A stretch of 39,338 nt of DNA. Source: Pseudomonas pharyngis. GTDB taxonomy: Bacteria; Pseudomonadota; Gammaproteobacteria; Pseudomonadales; Pseudomonadaceae. The stretch spans positions 1-39,338 of the forward strand of contig NZ_BQID01000027.1 in the NCBI RefSeq assembly GCF_021602345.1. The letters run 5' to 3'. Made by a program: the position numbers and the translations under genes. The notes under the pieces are model-generated. The model was not told where the DNA came from, did not search any database, and saw only the letters and a list, made by a program, of their open reading frames with translations. The stretch's first letter is position 1. Each line of letters begins with the position of its first letter. Of this stretch, positions 15,955 through 23,748 are shown in pieces.

Positions 15955-16334
15955 GGTTTCGGGACCTGGAGCAAGGACCGGATGTTTACGGGCCCCCGGT
16001 AAAGCTCTCATCGTTGGATGAATGGTATTTGTCCGTGCGCGATACGCCCTTGGATTGCTTGAGTGTGGGAGATGTCTGTCGTGCATTGAGGCAGGATTTG
16101 CATGTGCGGGAATTGTTGCCCATCGGCATCGCTTTACTGACCGAAGACGTCCTGGAAGGCGATAGATATGACGGAGAATTGCTGGTCGCGCTGGCGGGTT
16201 TGAGAACTGTGTATTGGCACGAGAATGTCGAAGCATCCCGCAAGGCTGTTGTAGCTATGGCCGAAGTGAATCGCTTGAGTGCTGACGCTGAGCTGTTAAA
16301 GGCTGCTTCAGCCCTGACAGGTTGCTTGAGATGA
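15951..16334 (+). CDS. Island gene 2: CdiI_3-type contact-dependent inhibition immunity protein
   Basis: A 127-aa soluble protein. The block TPLDCLSVGDVCRALRQ ... LLPIGIALLTEDVLEGD-YDGELLVALAGL follows the pattern of the CdiI_3 family: PL-x2-L-(S/T)-V-x-D, then a Gln, then L-x-P-x-A, and EGD-x-Y-(D/P)-G-(E/D)-LL. Such proteins bind and neutralise the C-terminal toxin of a CDI or other polymorphic-toxin system. The start at 15951 overlaps the previous stop and its own stop overlaps the next start. No CdiA/CdiB, Rhs or other toxin gene is in the window. The family call is from memory of the motif pattern. Confidence 0.7.
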   Translation: MRFRDLEQGPDVYGPPVKLSSLDEWYLSVRDTPLDCLSVGDVCRALRQDLHVRELLPIGIALLTEDVLEGDRYDGELLVALAGLRTVYWHENVEASRKAVVAMAEVNRLSADAELLKAASALTGCLR

Positions 16335-16750
16335 CTATGATTTTTAGCTTGTTGGGTCGCGGTGATCTGGGATTGATTCGCGCTGGTATGACGCGAGACC
16401 AGTCCCGAGCGACCCTTGGTGGAAAGTTTGATGAGTTTTTCAAGACTGAAGATTCGGCAGTGCCGACGGATGCTTATGATGATCTAGGCGTTCACATGTA
16501 CTTTGATGAGAGTTTCATTGTCGTTGGTGTTGAATTTTTAAAGTGGAGTGAGCTTGTTTGGGGGGATCAGAAACTGGTCGGTGAAGACGCTCTGGTGATA
16601 CAGCGGTTTCTGAAAAGCCGAGGGCAAACGCTGGTTTTCAACAACTCGGGTTTTGATGTTGTTGATATGGGTTTGAAGTTTTACGTGCCTGACTTCGAAG
16701 AAGATGACGCCATCGTCGAGGCTGTGTATGTAGAGCTTTATCGCGCCTGA
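16331..16750 (+). CDS. Island gene 3: uncharacterised 139-aa protein, with a truncated paralogue at 17551-17844
   Basis: MTMIFSLLGRGDLGLIRAGM begins at 16331, overlapping the previous stop (ATGA). The N-terminal 'G-x-I/L-x-x-G-M-t-x-x-q' pattern followed by a DDLGVHMYFD beta segment and GVEFLKW resembles small proteins often found beside polymorphic toxins, but I cannot name the family. About 95 residues from PTDAYDDLG onward align to the remnant at 17551-17844 with roughly 55 identities. The gene ends in TGATG, overlapping gene 4 by one base. It is soluble and acidic, with AT-rich codon use. Confidence 0.75.
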   Translation: MTMIFSLLGRGDLGLIRAGMTRDQSRATLGGKFDEFFKTEDSAVPTDAYDDLGVHMYFDESFIVVGVEFLKWSELVWGDQKLVGEDALVIQRFLKSRGQTLVFNNSGFDVVDMGLKFYVPDFEEDDAIVEAVYVELYRA

Positions 16751-17040
16751 TGAGGACTTCAAAAGTAATTAAGGTCGCAGAATCCTTGAGTGTTGTGCTG
16801 ATTGATCGACTTGGGCAGGAATCACTTTTCGATGAGGCTGAGTGCTCGAGAAATATCTATTTAATAGATGAAGCCGGTCGTAGGGTTTGGCAAGTCTTTT
16901 CTGACTTTGACGCCCATGCAGGTCCCTTCACAAATATCATCCTCAATGAGAGGGGGCTTAAAGGTTATAGATGGGATGGTGGTATGTATGAGATTGATAT
17001 CGAAACGGGAAGGGCGGTTCCTGGCGAGTTTATGAAGTAG
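16750..17040 (+). CDS. Island gene 4: uncharacterised 96-aa protein
   Basis: The product contains NIYLIDEAGRRVWQVFSDFD, then PFTNIILNERGLKGYRWDGG and a terminal YEIDIETGRAVPGEF. This 'YLID...W-V-S-DFD...PFTNI...GYRWDGG...ID-ETG' layout recurs in small proteins from diverse bacteria that I recall only as uncharacterised. It has no signal peptide or membrane segment. The start overlaps the previous stop by one base, so genes 1-4 form one translationally coupled chain. An immunity role is inferred from neighbours only. Confidence 0.7.
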   Translation: MRTSKVIKVAESLSVVLIDRLGQESLFDEAECSRNIYLIDEAGRRVWQVFSDFDAHAGPFTNIILNERGLKGYRWDGGMYEIDIETGRAVPGEFMK

Positions 17041-17112
17041 GTGCTAACAGACAATGAGCCAGATAAAAGTGGAAACTCGTTGCTCAGGATCGAAAAGCGA
17101 AAAAGGCGATAA

Positions 17113-17466
17113 ATGACCGCAGGGGTTGCGATGAAGGATGGAGAAGTGTTCCGAAAGACGTTGATTGACTTGATTGCCGAAAAGTGGGGCACTTTCGAGG
17201 CTGAGAGTTGGGCGGCCGACTATAGGCTGAATTGGAATGACGAACTGTCGGAATTGATGGGTAACGCTGTGTCCGATGTTTCGAGAGTCGCGCAAGCATT
17301 GAAAAATAAAGATGACGTTGAGTTGTGTGTGGCGGCGGGGAGGGCGCGTACGGGTTTTTTGGATCTGTCAAATTTTTTTAGAGGAATATTTGATGATTTC
17401 GATGCACTGGTCAGAGAAGCCGAGTGGCAAGAAATACCTGACGACTATGTTTACGACAAGACATGA
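17113..17466 (+). CDS. Island gene 5: uncharacterised 117-aa protein
   Basis: A soluble, mainly helical acidic protein (KTLIDLIAEKWGTFEAESWA; a DLSNFFRGIFDDFDALVREA segment). Two starts are plausible: 17113 after AAGG, or an ATG at 17131 after AGGGG at good spacing, which would shorten it by six residues. It lies 72 bp after gene 4, breaking the run of overlaps. The gap is an open frame of 23 codons from a GTG at 17041, probably not a gene. No family recognised. It ends 31 bp before the palindromic element. Confidence 0.65.
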   Translation: MTAGVAMKDGEVFRKTLIDLIAEKWGTFEAESWAADYRLNWNDELSELMGNAVSDVSRVAQALKNKDDVELCVAAGRARTGFLDLSNFFRGIFDDFDALVREAEWQEIPDDYVYDKT

Positions 17467-17497
17467 AAGTGAAAGGAAAGGGGGCTTTAGAAAAAAT

Positions 17498-17533
17498 GGG
17501 GACAGATTTATTTGATTAAATAAATCTGTCCCC
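17498..17533. repeat. Perfect palindromic element (ggggacagatttattt / aaataaatctgtcccc)
   Basis: Two 16-bp arms are exactly complementary around a 4-nt loop (gatt), with A-runs before and T-runs after. It resembles the dispersed GGGGACAG-ATTTATTT repeats of proteobacteria that I recall near REP-associated transposases, but this link is from memory. As an A-stem-T structure it could also end transcription. Homology to island gene 3 starts 18 bp after it, so it marks a recombination junction. Confidence 0.85.
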
Positions 17534-17550
17534 TTTTTGCTTTTTGTCCT

Positions 17551-17844
17551 GTCCCGACCGACGCATATGATGATTTGGGACTGCACGTCTACTTCGATAA
17601 AGCGTTGATGGTCGTCGGCGTTGAGTTTTTGAAATGGGCTCAATTTACCTGGTGCGGTCAGCGGTTGGCAGGCGAAGAGGTACTCGTCGTTCAGCAGTTT
17701 CTGACAGGGCAGGGTGAGTTTCTGGTTTTCACTAATTCAGGCTTCAATGTGGATCGTTTGGGTCTGCGGTTCTACGCACCTGATATCGGTGAGGAGGGCG
17801 CCATTGTCCAGGCTGTATATGTGGACTTTACCGGCGTCGACTGA
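17551..17844 (+). pseudogene. Island gene 3 paralogue lacking its N-terminus
   Basis: From VPTDAYDDLGLHVYFD to the TGA this frame matches island gene 3 over about 95 residues (around 58% identity by hand alignment). The first 43 or so residues of the family are missing. Upstream the frame runs into the palindromic element and a stop at 17521. A TTG at 17575 would give 89 residues, but no proper ribosome site is seen. The C-terminal part is well preserved with no internal stop, so loss of the 5' end looks fairly recent. It converges with the batD gene. Confidence 0.8.
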
Positions 17845-17862
17845 GCGAAGCCGGGGACGATC

Positions 17863-19503
17863 TTACTTCGGATAAAGCGGCGGCAACCCACTATCCCCAA
17901 CCGGATCCTGCACCCGCTCCGCCGTCGGAATCGTCCGGATCGCCCGCCACAAATCCTCACCCTGCCAATGCTGCCCGGTCTCGCTGTACAGCGCGCCGTT
18001 CAAACCATCGAGCGCATCCGACAGCGGCACAAACCGCGCCGCCATGTCCGCCAGTGTTTCCGGCTGCTGACGGGCCCAGGCGTCGAGGGCCTGGCGGGTG
18101 GCGTGGGGGTCGTTGGCCTGGCTGGCGCGTTTGATGTCGTCGAGCAGGGTGCGCGGGCTCGGGCCGGTTTGGGCGGCGCGCAGGATTGCCGGTTGCCAGC
18201 GGGCACGCCACCAGAGGCCGAAGCCGAGCAGGGTGGTGCAGGCGAAAACGAACGTGCTGAGCTTCCACCACCACAAGGCTTCGCTGTCGGCGACGCTGAG
18301 CGGTTGCGCGTTGCCTGCCGGGGTGTCGACTTGCAGGCTCGGGTTGTTCGCCACCTGCAGGGTGCGCGCCGGCAGGCTGGTGTGTTCCAGGTGATCTTCG
18401 AAGGTGTTCCACCAGACCACGTCCACCGTTGGCAACTCGATCGAGCCGCTGCGGCTCGGCACCAGCGCTTCGCGTTCTTCGCGGCTGCCGATCAGGCCGC
18501 GATCGCTGCTCTGGTTGTTCAGCACCGGTTGGTCCGGGTAGCGGCGCAGGCCGTTGGCTTCGGTGGCGGGCAGGGCGGGCAGTTGCGAACTGGCCAGGCC
18601 TTCGACCTTGAGGGTCAGGCTGCGGGTCAGGGAGTCGCCGACCTGAGTGTGATCCGGCTCCGGGTTCCAGCTTTCGCTCAAGCTCAGGCTGCGGGCCGGC
18701 AGCCACGGCGCATCGCTGGGGTAGGTCATCGGTTTGGGTTTGACCGTCAGCGAAGTCGCGGCGGAGCTGATGTGCATCAGTTTGCCCGGTTTCGGCCCCT
18801 GCGCCGTGGCGTCCTGCGAGGGCTGGGTATCGACCAGTGTGGCGCTGAAGGTTTGCGGGGCGATGCTCAGCAATCCACTGTGCTGCGGATAGATCGCATA
18901 GCGCATCTCGATCACGCCATGGCGCACGCCGTTGATGTCTTTTTCGTAGGTGCGCATGTCGCCCAGTTGCTCGATGCGCGCATCGGCGATCTGCAATGGC
19001 GTCAGGCTGCTGTCGTCGTACAGCGACACCGAATGGTAGATGCGCAACGTCAGGATGGCCTGGGCCTGCACGTAAACGCTGGTCTGGTCGAGGCTGGCTT
19101 CGATGAACACCGGTTCGCGGGCATTGTTTTCTTCGCGGGTGTCGCTCTCGATCACTTGCACGGTGATCGGCTGGCTCTCGACGTCGCCCAGTTTCAGCGG
19201 CGGGATTTCAACGCTGCCGTTCTGCTTGGGCAGCAATGTGATGATCCAGCGCGTGGTGGCGCGGTTGTCATCGTTGAGGGTGTTCAACTGGTTGACCTGA
19301 CGCGTGCCGCGCACTTCGAACAGCGGCTCCAGCGGGCTCAGGTCCGGTTTGCCGAACTGCGTGACATCGTTGGATTCGAGGGTGAGTTCCACCGTCTCGC
19401 CGGAGTTCAGGCGACTGCGATCCACACTGGCCGCCAGCTCGGCCGCCTGGGCGGTGGCCGTGCAGATCAGCAGGGGCAGCAAGAGAGCGGTGAAACGGGT
19501 CAT
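17863..19503 (-). CDS. BatD-family protein (oxygen-tolerance, last gene of MoxR/Bat operon)
   Basis: A 546-aa inner-membrane protein. It has an N-terminal signal peptide (LLLPLLICTATAQA), a long periplasmic part with beta-rich BatD repeats (NSGETVELTLESNDVTQFGK near residue 36), a transmembrane segment near residue 405 (WWWKLSTFVFACTTLLGFGLWW) and a cytosolic helical tail of about 120 residues. BatD proteins work with VWA proteins BatA/BatB and a MoxR ATPase, probably in assembling or protecting envelope complexes; the biochemistry is unsettled. The start overlaps the BatB/C stop (ATGA). Confidence 0.88.
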   Translation of the reverse strand: MTRFTALLLPLLICTATAQAAELAASVDRSRLNSGETVELTLESNDVTQFGKPDLSPLEPLFEVRGTRQVNQLNTLNDDNRATTRWIITLLPKQNGSVEIPPLKLGDVESQPITVQVIESDTREENNAREPVFIEASLDQTSVYVQAQAILTLRIYHSVSLYDDSSLTPLQIADARIEQLGDMRTYEKDINGVRHGVIEMRYAIYPQHSGLLSIAPQTFSATLVDTQPSQDATAQGPKPGKLMHISSAATSLTVKPKPMTYPSDAPWLPARSLSLSESWNPEPDHTQVGDSLTRSLTLKVEGLASSQLPALPATEANGLRRYPDQPVLNNQSSDRGLIGSREEREALVPSRSGSIELPTVDVVWWNTFEDHLEHTSLPARTLQVANNPSLQVDTPAGNAQPLSVADSEALWWWKLSTFVFACTTLLGFGLWWRARWQPAILRAAQTGPSPRTLLDDIKRASQANDPHATRQALDAWARQQPETLADMAARFVPLSDALDGLNGALYSETGQHWQGEDLWRAIRTIPTAERVQDPVGDSGLPPLYPK

Positions 19504-21236
19504 CGAATGTTTTCCTGATCCTGATGTTGTTGCTGTTCGTACCAGAATTTGCGTCGCAGCAGTTCGCCCGGATCATCCGGGATCTTGCCCAGCCATTGTT
19601 CCAGCGCCTGCTGTTGCTCGCCTTCGAGTGTGTCCTCATTGGGGCGCAGCAGCGGCGGGGTGTTGTGTTCCTCGCCCGGTTCGCTGTCCGGCAGCTCGTT
19701 GGCACCCGGCAGCGGCGGGGTGGTCGGTGGCGGTTCGCTGGCGGATTCGCCGGTCTGCGGCTCGCTGTGCGTTTCGCTTTTGACCGCTGGTGGTGGTGCG
19801 GTCTGTGGCGGTGGTTCATCGCCCGGTATGTTTGGCTGCGCCGGTTTGTCTTGCGGTTCGGCCGGCGGCGGGGCGTTTTTCTGTTTCAGCAGGTTTTCCA
19901 CCAGCGCCTTGTTGGTCAGCGCCGGACGCAGATCCGGCTGACGTTCCAGGGCCTGTTCGTAGGCATCCAGCGCCGCTTCCAGCTCGCCGCTTCTGGCCAG
20001 GGCATTGCCACGATTGTAGTGGGCGTGGGCGTCATTGCCCTCGGCGAAACGCTGAGCGGCGCCACTGTAGTCGCCGGCCTCGTACAACGCCACCCCTTGC
20101 CATTGCGGATCTTCGAAATGCTTCGCCGCTTCGGCCGGGCGCTTCTGTTTGAGCAGATGCAGGCCTTGCTGATCGGGACGCAGCCACAGGTCTTCGAAGT
20201 CGAAGGCGTAGCTCTGTTGCGGCAATGCCAGCAGCAGCGGCAGGCAGAACAGCCAGCCACGCCGCCCGGCGCACGCGGCGAGCAACAACAGCGGCAACAG
20301 CAGCCAGTAACCCTGATCGGCCCAGGTGTCGAGGCGCACGGTCTGGCCATCGTCGCGCAGGCTGCGCGGGCCATCGAGCAGGCCGAGGTCGCCCAGATCG
20401 GATTCATCCAGCCGTGCGCTGCGGTACTCGCCGCCGACCGCGTTGAGGAATGCGCCGAGGCCTACGCTGTCGAGTTGCGGCACGCGGATTGCGCCCTGGG
20501 CATCCTTGAGGAAGCTGCCGTCTTCCTGAGCAATCGGCGCGCCCTCGGCGGTGCCGACACCGAGCATCAACAACTGCGCCGATTGGCCACTGAGTGCATG
20601 GCGAATGCCTTGGCGTTCTTCTTCCGACAGCGAAGAGCCGATCAGCAGAATACGCCCCTGACCCAACGCACCCTGCTTGAGCAGCGCCAGCGCCTTGCTC
20701 ACCGCCAGATCGGCGCGATGGCCGCTTTCCGGCATCAGCGAAGGCTTGAGCGCGTCGAGCAGGTTGCGGCTGGTCGCCAGGTCATCCGACAGCGGCACCA
20801 GCGTATGGGCGCTGCCGGCGTAAACGACGATGGCGGTCTGGGCGTCGCTGCGCACCTGCAACAGGTCGAACAGCTTGCGTCGGGCCTGTTCCAGTCGCGT
20901 TGGTGGCGAATCGGTGGCGAGCATTTCCGGGGTCAGCTCCAGCACCACCACCAACGGATCGGCGGGTTTCTGGCTGGTCTGTTCGACCCGTTCCCAACTC
21001 GGCCCGAGCAACGCCAGAATCGTCAGCAGCCAAGCCACGCTCAGGGCGACCCACGGCAACTTGCTGTCACGACCGCTGCCGCCACTGAGCAACGTGGCGT
21101 GGAAGGCCGGCGGCAGGATCATCTGCCAGCGACCCGCGCGCTTCTGCCGGTGCCAGAGCTGCCAGATCAGCCAGCCGAGCAACGGCAGCAGCAACAGCCA
21201 CCAGGGACGGAACCAGTGCGGCCACAGGGCGATCAT
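19500..21236 (-). CDS. BatB/BatC-type fusion: VWA domain plus TPR protein
   Basis: A 578-aa membrane protein. Two N-terminal membrane segments are followed by a VWA domain (about 85-285), a third membrane segment (YWLLLPLLLLAACAG, about 310), a TPR region (ALYEAGDYSGAAQRFAEGN, HYNRGNALARSGELEAALDA, about 375-440) and a Pro/Glu-rich low-complexity tail. This is BatB and BatC in one chain, the usual arrangement in Pseudomonas. The VWA metal site is altered: where DxSxS is expected the sequence reads VLELTPEM, so metal binding there is doubtful. It overlaps both neighbours by ATGA. Confidence 0.87.
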   Translation of the reverse strand: MIALWPHWFRPWWLLLLPLLGWLIWQLWHRQKRAGRWQMILPPAFHATLLSGGSGRDSKLPWVALSVAWLLTILALLGPSWERVEQTSQKPADPLVVVLELTPEMLATDSPPTRLEQARRKLFDLLQVRSDAQTAIVVYAGSAHTLVPLSDDLATSRNLLDALKPSLMPESGHRADLAVSKALALLKQGALGQGRILLIGSSLSEEERQGIRHALSGQSAQLLMLGVGTAEGAPIAQEDGSFLKDAQGAIRVPQLDSVGLGAFLNAVGGEYRSARLDESDLGDLGLLDGPRSLRDDGQTVRLDTWADQGYWLLLPLLLLAACAGRRGWLFCLPLLLALPQQSYAFDFEDLWLRPDQQGLHLLKQKRPAEAAKHFEDPQWQGVALYEAGDYSGAAQRFAEGNDAHAHYNRGNALARSGELEAALDAYEQALERQPDLRPALTNKALVENLLKQKNAPPPAEPQDKPAQPNIPGDEPPPQTAPPPAVKSETHSEPQTGESASEPPPTTPPLPGANELPDSEPGEEHNTPPLLRPNEDTLEGEQQQALEQWLGKIPDDPGELLRRKFWYEQQQHQDQENIR

Positions 21237-22312
21237 CGGCGCCTCCGCAAACGCAGGCGCTTGAGGCGCTCGCGCCAGTCAGGCAGGGGGCTTTGCAGAT
21301 ACAGCTCCTTGGTGAACAGCCGTTGCAGCGGGTTGTCCGGCCACAACACGCGGGCCACCAGCAAAATGCTCAGCAGCAGCGCGAATGCCAGCGGCCATTG
21401 ATACAACGCCTGCGCCGGGCGGGCCTGGGTCGGTTGCTGAGTCACCGGTTCGAGCTGATCGAGGGTGTCTTTGATCGCTTGCAACTGCTTACCGTCGCGG
21501 GCGCGGAAGTAACGCCCGCCGGTGACCTCGGCGATGGCCTTGAGTGCTGGTTCGTCGAGATCGAGGGTCGGGTTGCCGCCGAGCAACGCCGTGGCGCCGC
21601 TTTCTTCGGGATCGGCGCCGATGCCGATCGGGTAGATTTTCACGCCTTCGCTGGCGGCCAGTTTTGCGGCGGTCAGCGGGTCGATTTCGCCGCCATTGTT
21701 CGCGCCGTCGGTGACCAGAATCAACACCCGGCTCTGGGCCGGACGCATGCGCAGGCGCTTCAGGGCCAGACCGATGGCGTCACCAATCGCAGTGTTTTTG
21801 CCGGCGATGCCGATCCGCGCCTCATCGAGCCAGACCCGAACGGTGCGCCGGTCAAACGTCAGGGGTGCTTGCAGATAAGCCTGGCTGCCAAACAGGATCA
21901 GGCCGACCCGGTCGCCGTCGCGGCTTTCGAGAAAATCACCGAGCAAATGCTGAACCAGCGACAGGCGACTGACGTCTTCGTCGTTCCATTGCATGTCCGG
22001 GAAATCCATCGAGCCGGACACGTCCACGGCCACCAGCAGATCACGACCGCTGGCGGCAATCGGCAGCGGTTCGCCGAGCCATTGCGGGCGTGCGGCGGCG
22101 GTCAGCAACATCAGCCACAACAACAGAAACGGCGCCTGTTGGCGCCAGGCCGGCAGGTTGGCGCGGGCGCGACGGCGGGCGAGACCTTCGAGGTCGCCCA
22201 GGAAGCTCACTTTCAACGCCGGCTCGCCGCTGTCGGCCACCGGCAGCAAGAGGCGCATCAGCCACGGCAGCGGCAACAGCAGAAAGATCCACGGCCAGGC
22301 GAACTCAAACAT
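21233..22312 (-). CDS. BatA-type VWA domain membrane protein
   Basis: A 359-aa protein. Hydrophobic helices at about 5-24 and 58-75 precede a VWA domain whose MIDAS motif is intact (DVSGSM, Asp97, Ser99, Ser101), with the later Thr and Asp positions in GKNTAIGDA and LVTDGANNGG. A C-terminal membrane segment (WPLAFALLLSILLVARVLW) follows. It contrasts with the next gene, whose MIDAS is degenerate, suggesting only this subunit binds metal-dependent ligands. Its start overlaps the DUF4381 gene by 8 bp. Confidence 0.9.
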   Translation of the reverse strand: MFEFAWPWIFLLLPLPWLMRLLLPVADSGEPALKVSFLGDLEGLARRRARANLPAWRQQAPFLLLWLMLLTAAARPQWLGEPLPIAASGRDLLVAVDVSGSMDFPDMQWNDEDVSRLSLVQHLLGDFLESRDGDRVGLILFGSQAYLQAPLTFDRRTVRVWLDEARIGIAGKNTAIGDAIGLALKRLRMRPAQSRVLILVTDGANNGGEIDPLTAAKLAASEGVKIYPIGIGADPEESGATALLGGNPTLDLDEPALKAIAEVTGGRYFRARDGKQLQAIKDTLDQLEPVTQQPTQARPAQALYQWPLAFALLLSILLVARVLWPDNPLQRLFTKELYLQSPLPDWRERLKRLRLRRRR

Positions 22313-22802
22313 GTTTGCGGATCCAGGTGTCGACTGCCTGGGTCAGGCCGGCGATGGCTTTGTCGTCGAGTTTGCACTCGGGTTTGTAGGCGCCTTCGAC
22401 AAGCACCATCCAGCGGGTCAGGCCGGCGGCGGGGCAACGGTTGTCGAGAAACGCCAGCCATTTGCGACCGTTGAGGGTATGACTCTGGCTGTAGGGGTAG
22501 TGGTTGCGGCACAGGCGCTTGAGCAGGCCGTTGAGCTGCTGCAGCCAGGCGCCGGCCGGGGCGCCGTCGTAGGGTTTGGGCATCTGCGCCAGTTCGGCGA
22601 GTGCAGCGATGCGCACCGGGTCGAGCGGCAGTTCGGCGCGCACGACCGGTTTTTTCTTGATCGGAATGAAACGCCGCAGCCGCCAGACCGCAAACCCGAT
22701 CACCGGCAACAGCAAAAGCAGCAGCCACCAGCCCGGTGCCGGCGGCCAGAAGGCGATCGGTGGCGGGGAGATCAGCGGCTGCAGTTGTTCGAGGCCGTTC
22801 AT
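22305..22802 (-). CDS. DUF4381 membrane protein of the Bat operon
   Basis: A 165-aa protein with one N-terminal membrane helix (WWLLLLLLPVIGFAVWRL, about 25-43) and a cytosolic helical domain with the family-typical LNGLLKRLCRNHYP and GRKWLAFLDNRCP. DUF4381 proteins are found almost only inside MoxR/DUF58/VWA operons and presumably belong to the same complex. The start overlaps the DUF58 gene stop by ATGA. Confidence 0.87.
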   Translation of the reverse strand: MNGLEQLQPLISPPPIAFWPPAPGWWLLLLLLPVIGFAVWRLRRFIPIKKKPVVRAELPLDPVRIAALAELAQMPKPYDGAPAGAWLQQLNGLLKRLCRNHYPYSQSHTLNGRKWLAFLDNRCPAAGLTRWMVLVEGAYKPECKLDDKAIAGLTQAVDTWIRKHV

Positions 22803-23743
22803 CGACCTTTCCCCGGACGTTGCGGGTTAAGGAACTCGCGCATTTGCTCGACCATTTCGCTCTGAGTGCTCAGCGGCATCAGCAGCACGCGCAGCTTCTG
22901 CGCGAGCAATTCCCAGCGAGCGATCCGCGCCTCGGCCTGGGCGCGGTAGGTCTGGCGCAGATCGAAGTTCAGGGTGTCGAGTTCCAGCTGCGCGCCGCGC
23001 TCGGCGAACCTCAGCAGTCCGGCGGCGGGCAGGGCGTGATCCAGCGGATCGGACAGCGGCAGCATCAACAGGTCGCAATGGCGCGACAGCAGGCTCAATT
23101 GCTGCTCGGCGCTGTCGGACAGTGCGCGCTCGTCGCAGATCACGATCACCAGACTGCCCGGTCGCAGCACCTCGCGGGCCCGGCGCAACGCTACGCCAAA
23201 TGCATCGCGATCCGGCTCCCGCTCGCTGTGCAGCGACTGGTTGACCTTCACCAGCCGGTTGAGCAGCTGCAACAGGCTTTGCTTGCTGCGCCGTGGTTTG
23301 ATTTCGTAATGCTCGTTATCGCCGAACACCAGCCCGCCAACCCGGTCGTTGTGGCCCAGCGCCGCCCAGCCGATCAGTGCCGCAGCCTGCGCCGCGAGCA
23401 CCGATTTAAACATCAGCCCGGAGCCGAAAAACAGCCGCGTGCTTTGCTCGACCATGATGAAAATCGGCCGTTCGCGTTCTTCATGGAACAGCTTGGTGTG
23501 CGGTTCCTGAGTCCGTGCCGTCACGCGCCAGTCGATGGTGCGCACGTCGTCGCCGGCCTGATAGACCCGCACCTGATCGAAGTCGACGCCGCGACCACGG
23601 AATTTCGAGTGATGCAGGCCGATCAACGGGCTGCGCTGGCTCGGCGTGGAAAACAGCTGCACTTCGCGCACGCGGTGACGCATCTCGATCAGCTCGGCGA
23701 GGCTGATGCGGATGCCCGGTTCGGACGGCAGGGAGGCGTTCAT
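22799..23743 (-). CDS. DUF58 (VWA-like) protein of the MoxR/Bat operon
   Basis: A 314-aa protein with the DUF58 hallmark FRGRGVDFDQVRVYQAGDDV followed by RTIDWRVTART. The start at 23743 (MNASLPSEPG) is preferred; a longer open frame upstream only reads into the moxR gene. No membrane segment is seen, consistent with a cytosolic adaptor between the MoxR ATPase and the membrane Bat proteins. It lies 5 bp after the moxR stop. Confidence 0.9.
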   Translation of the reverse strand: MNASLPSEPGIRISLAELIEMRHRVREVQLFSTPSQRSPLIGLHHSKFRGRGVDFDQVRVYQAGDDVRTIDWRVTARTQEPHTKLFHEERERPIFIMVEQSTRLFFGSGLMFKSVLAAQAAALIGWAALGHNDRVGGLVFGDNEHYEIKPRRSKQSLLQLLNRLVKVNQSLHSEREPDRDAFGVALRRAREVLRPGSLVIVICDERALSDSAEQQLSLLSRHCDLLMLPLSDPLDHALPAAGLLRFAERGAQLELDTLNFDLRQTYRAQAEARIARWELLAQKLRVLLMPLSTQSEMVEQMREFLNPQRPGKGR

Positions 23744-23748
23744 CGAGG

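Noticed and set aside
17041-17112. A 23-codon frame (GTG start) between island genes 4 and 5
   Set aside because: It is in frame with gene 4 after its stop, very basic, with no clear ribosome site; more likely chance or a read-through remnant.
19524-21401. A 625-codon open frame opposite the BatB/C gene, and similar long frames opposite sbcC, batD, the lactonase and the sugar-acid enzymes
   Set aside because: All are shadows of high-GC coding sequence. Composition is Arg/Gln/His-rich and no family pattern is visible.
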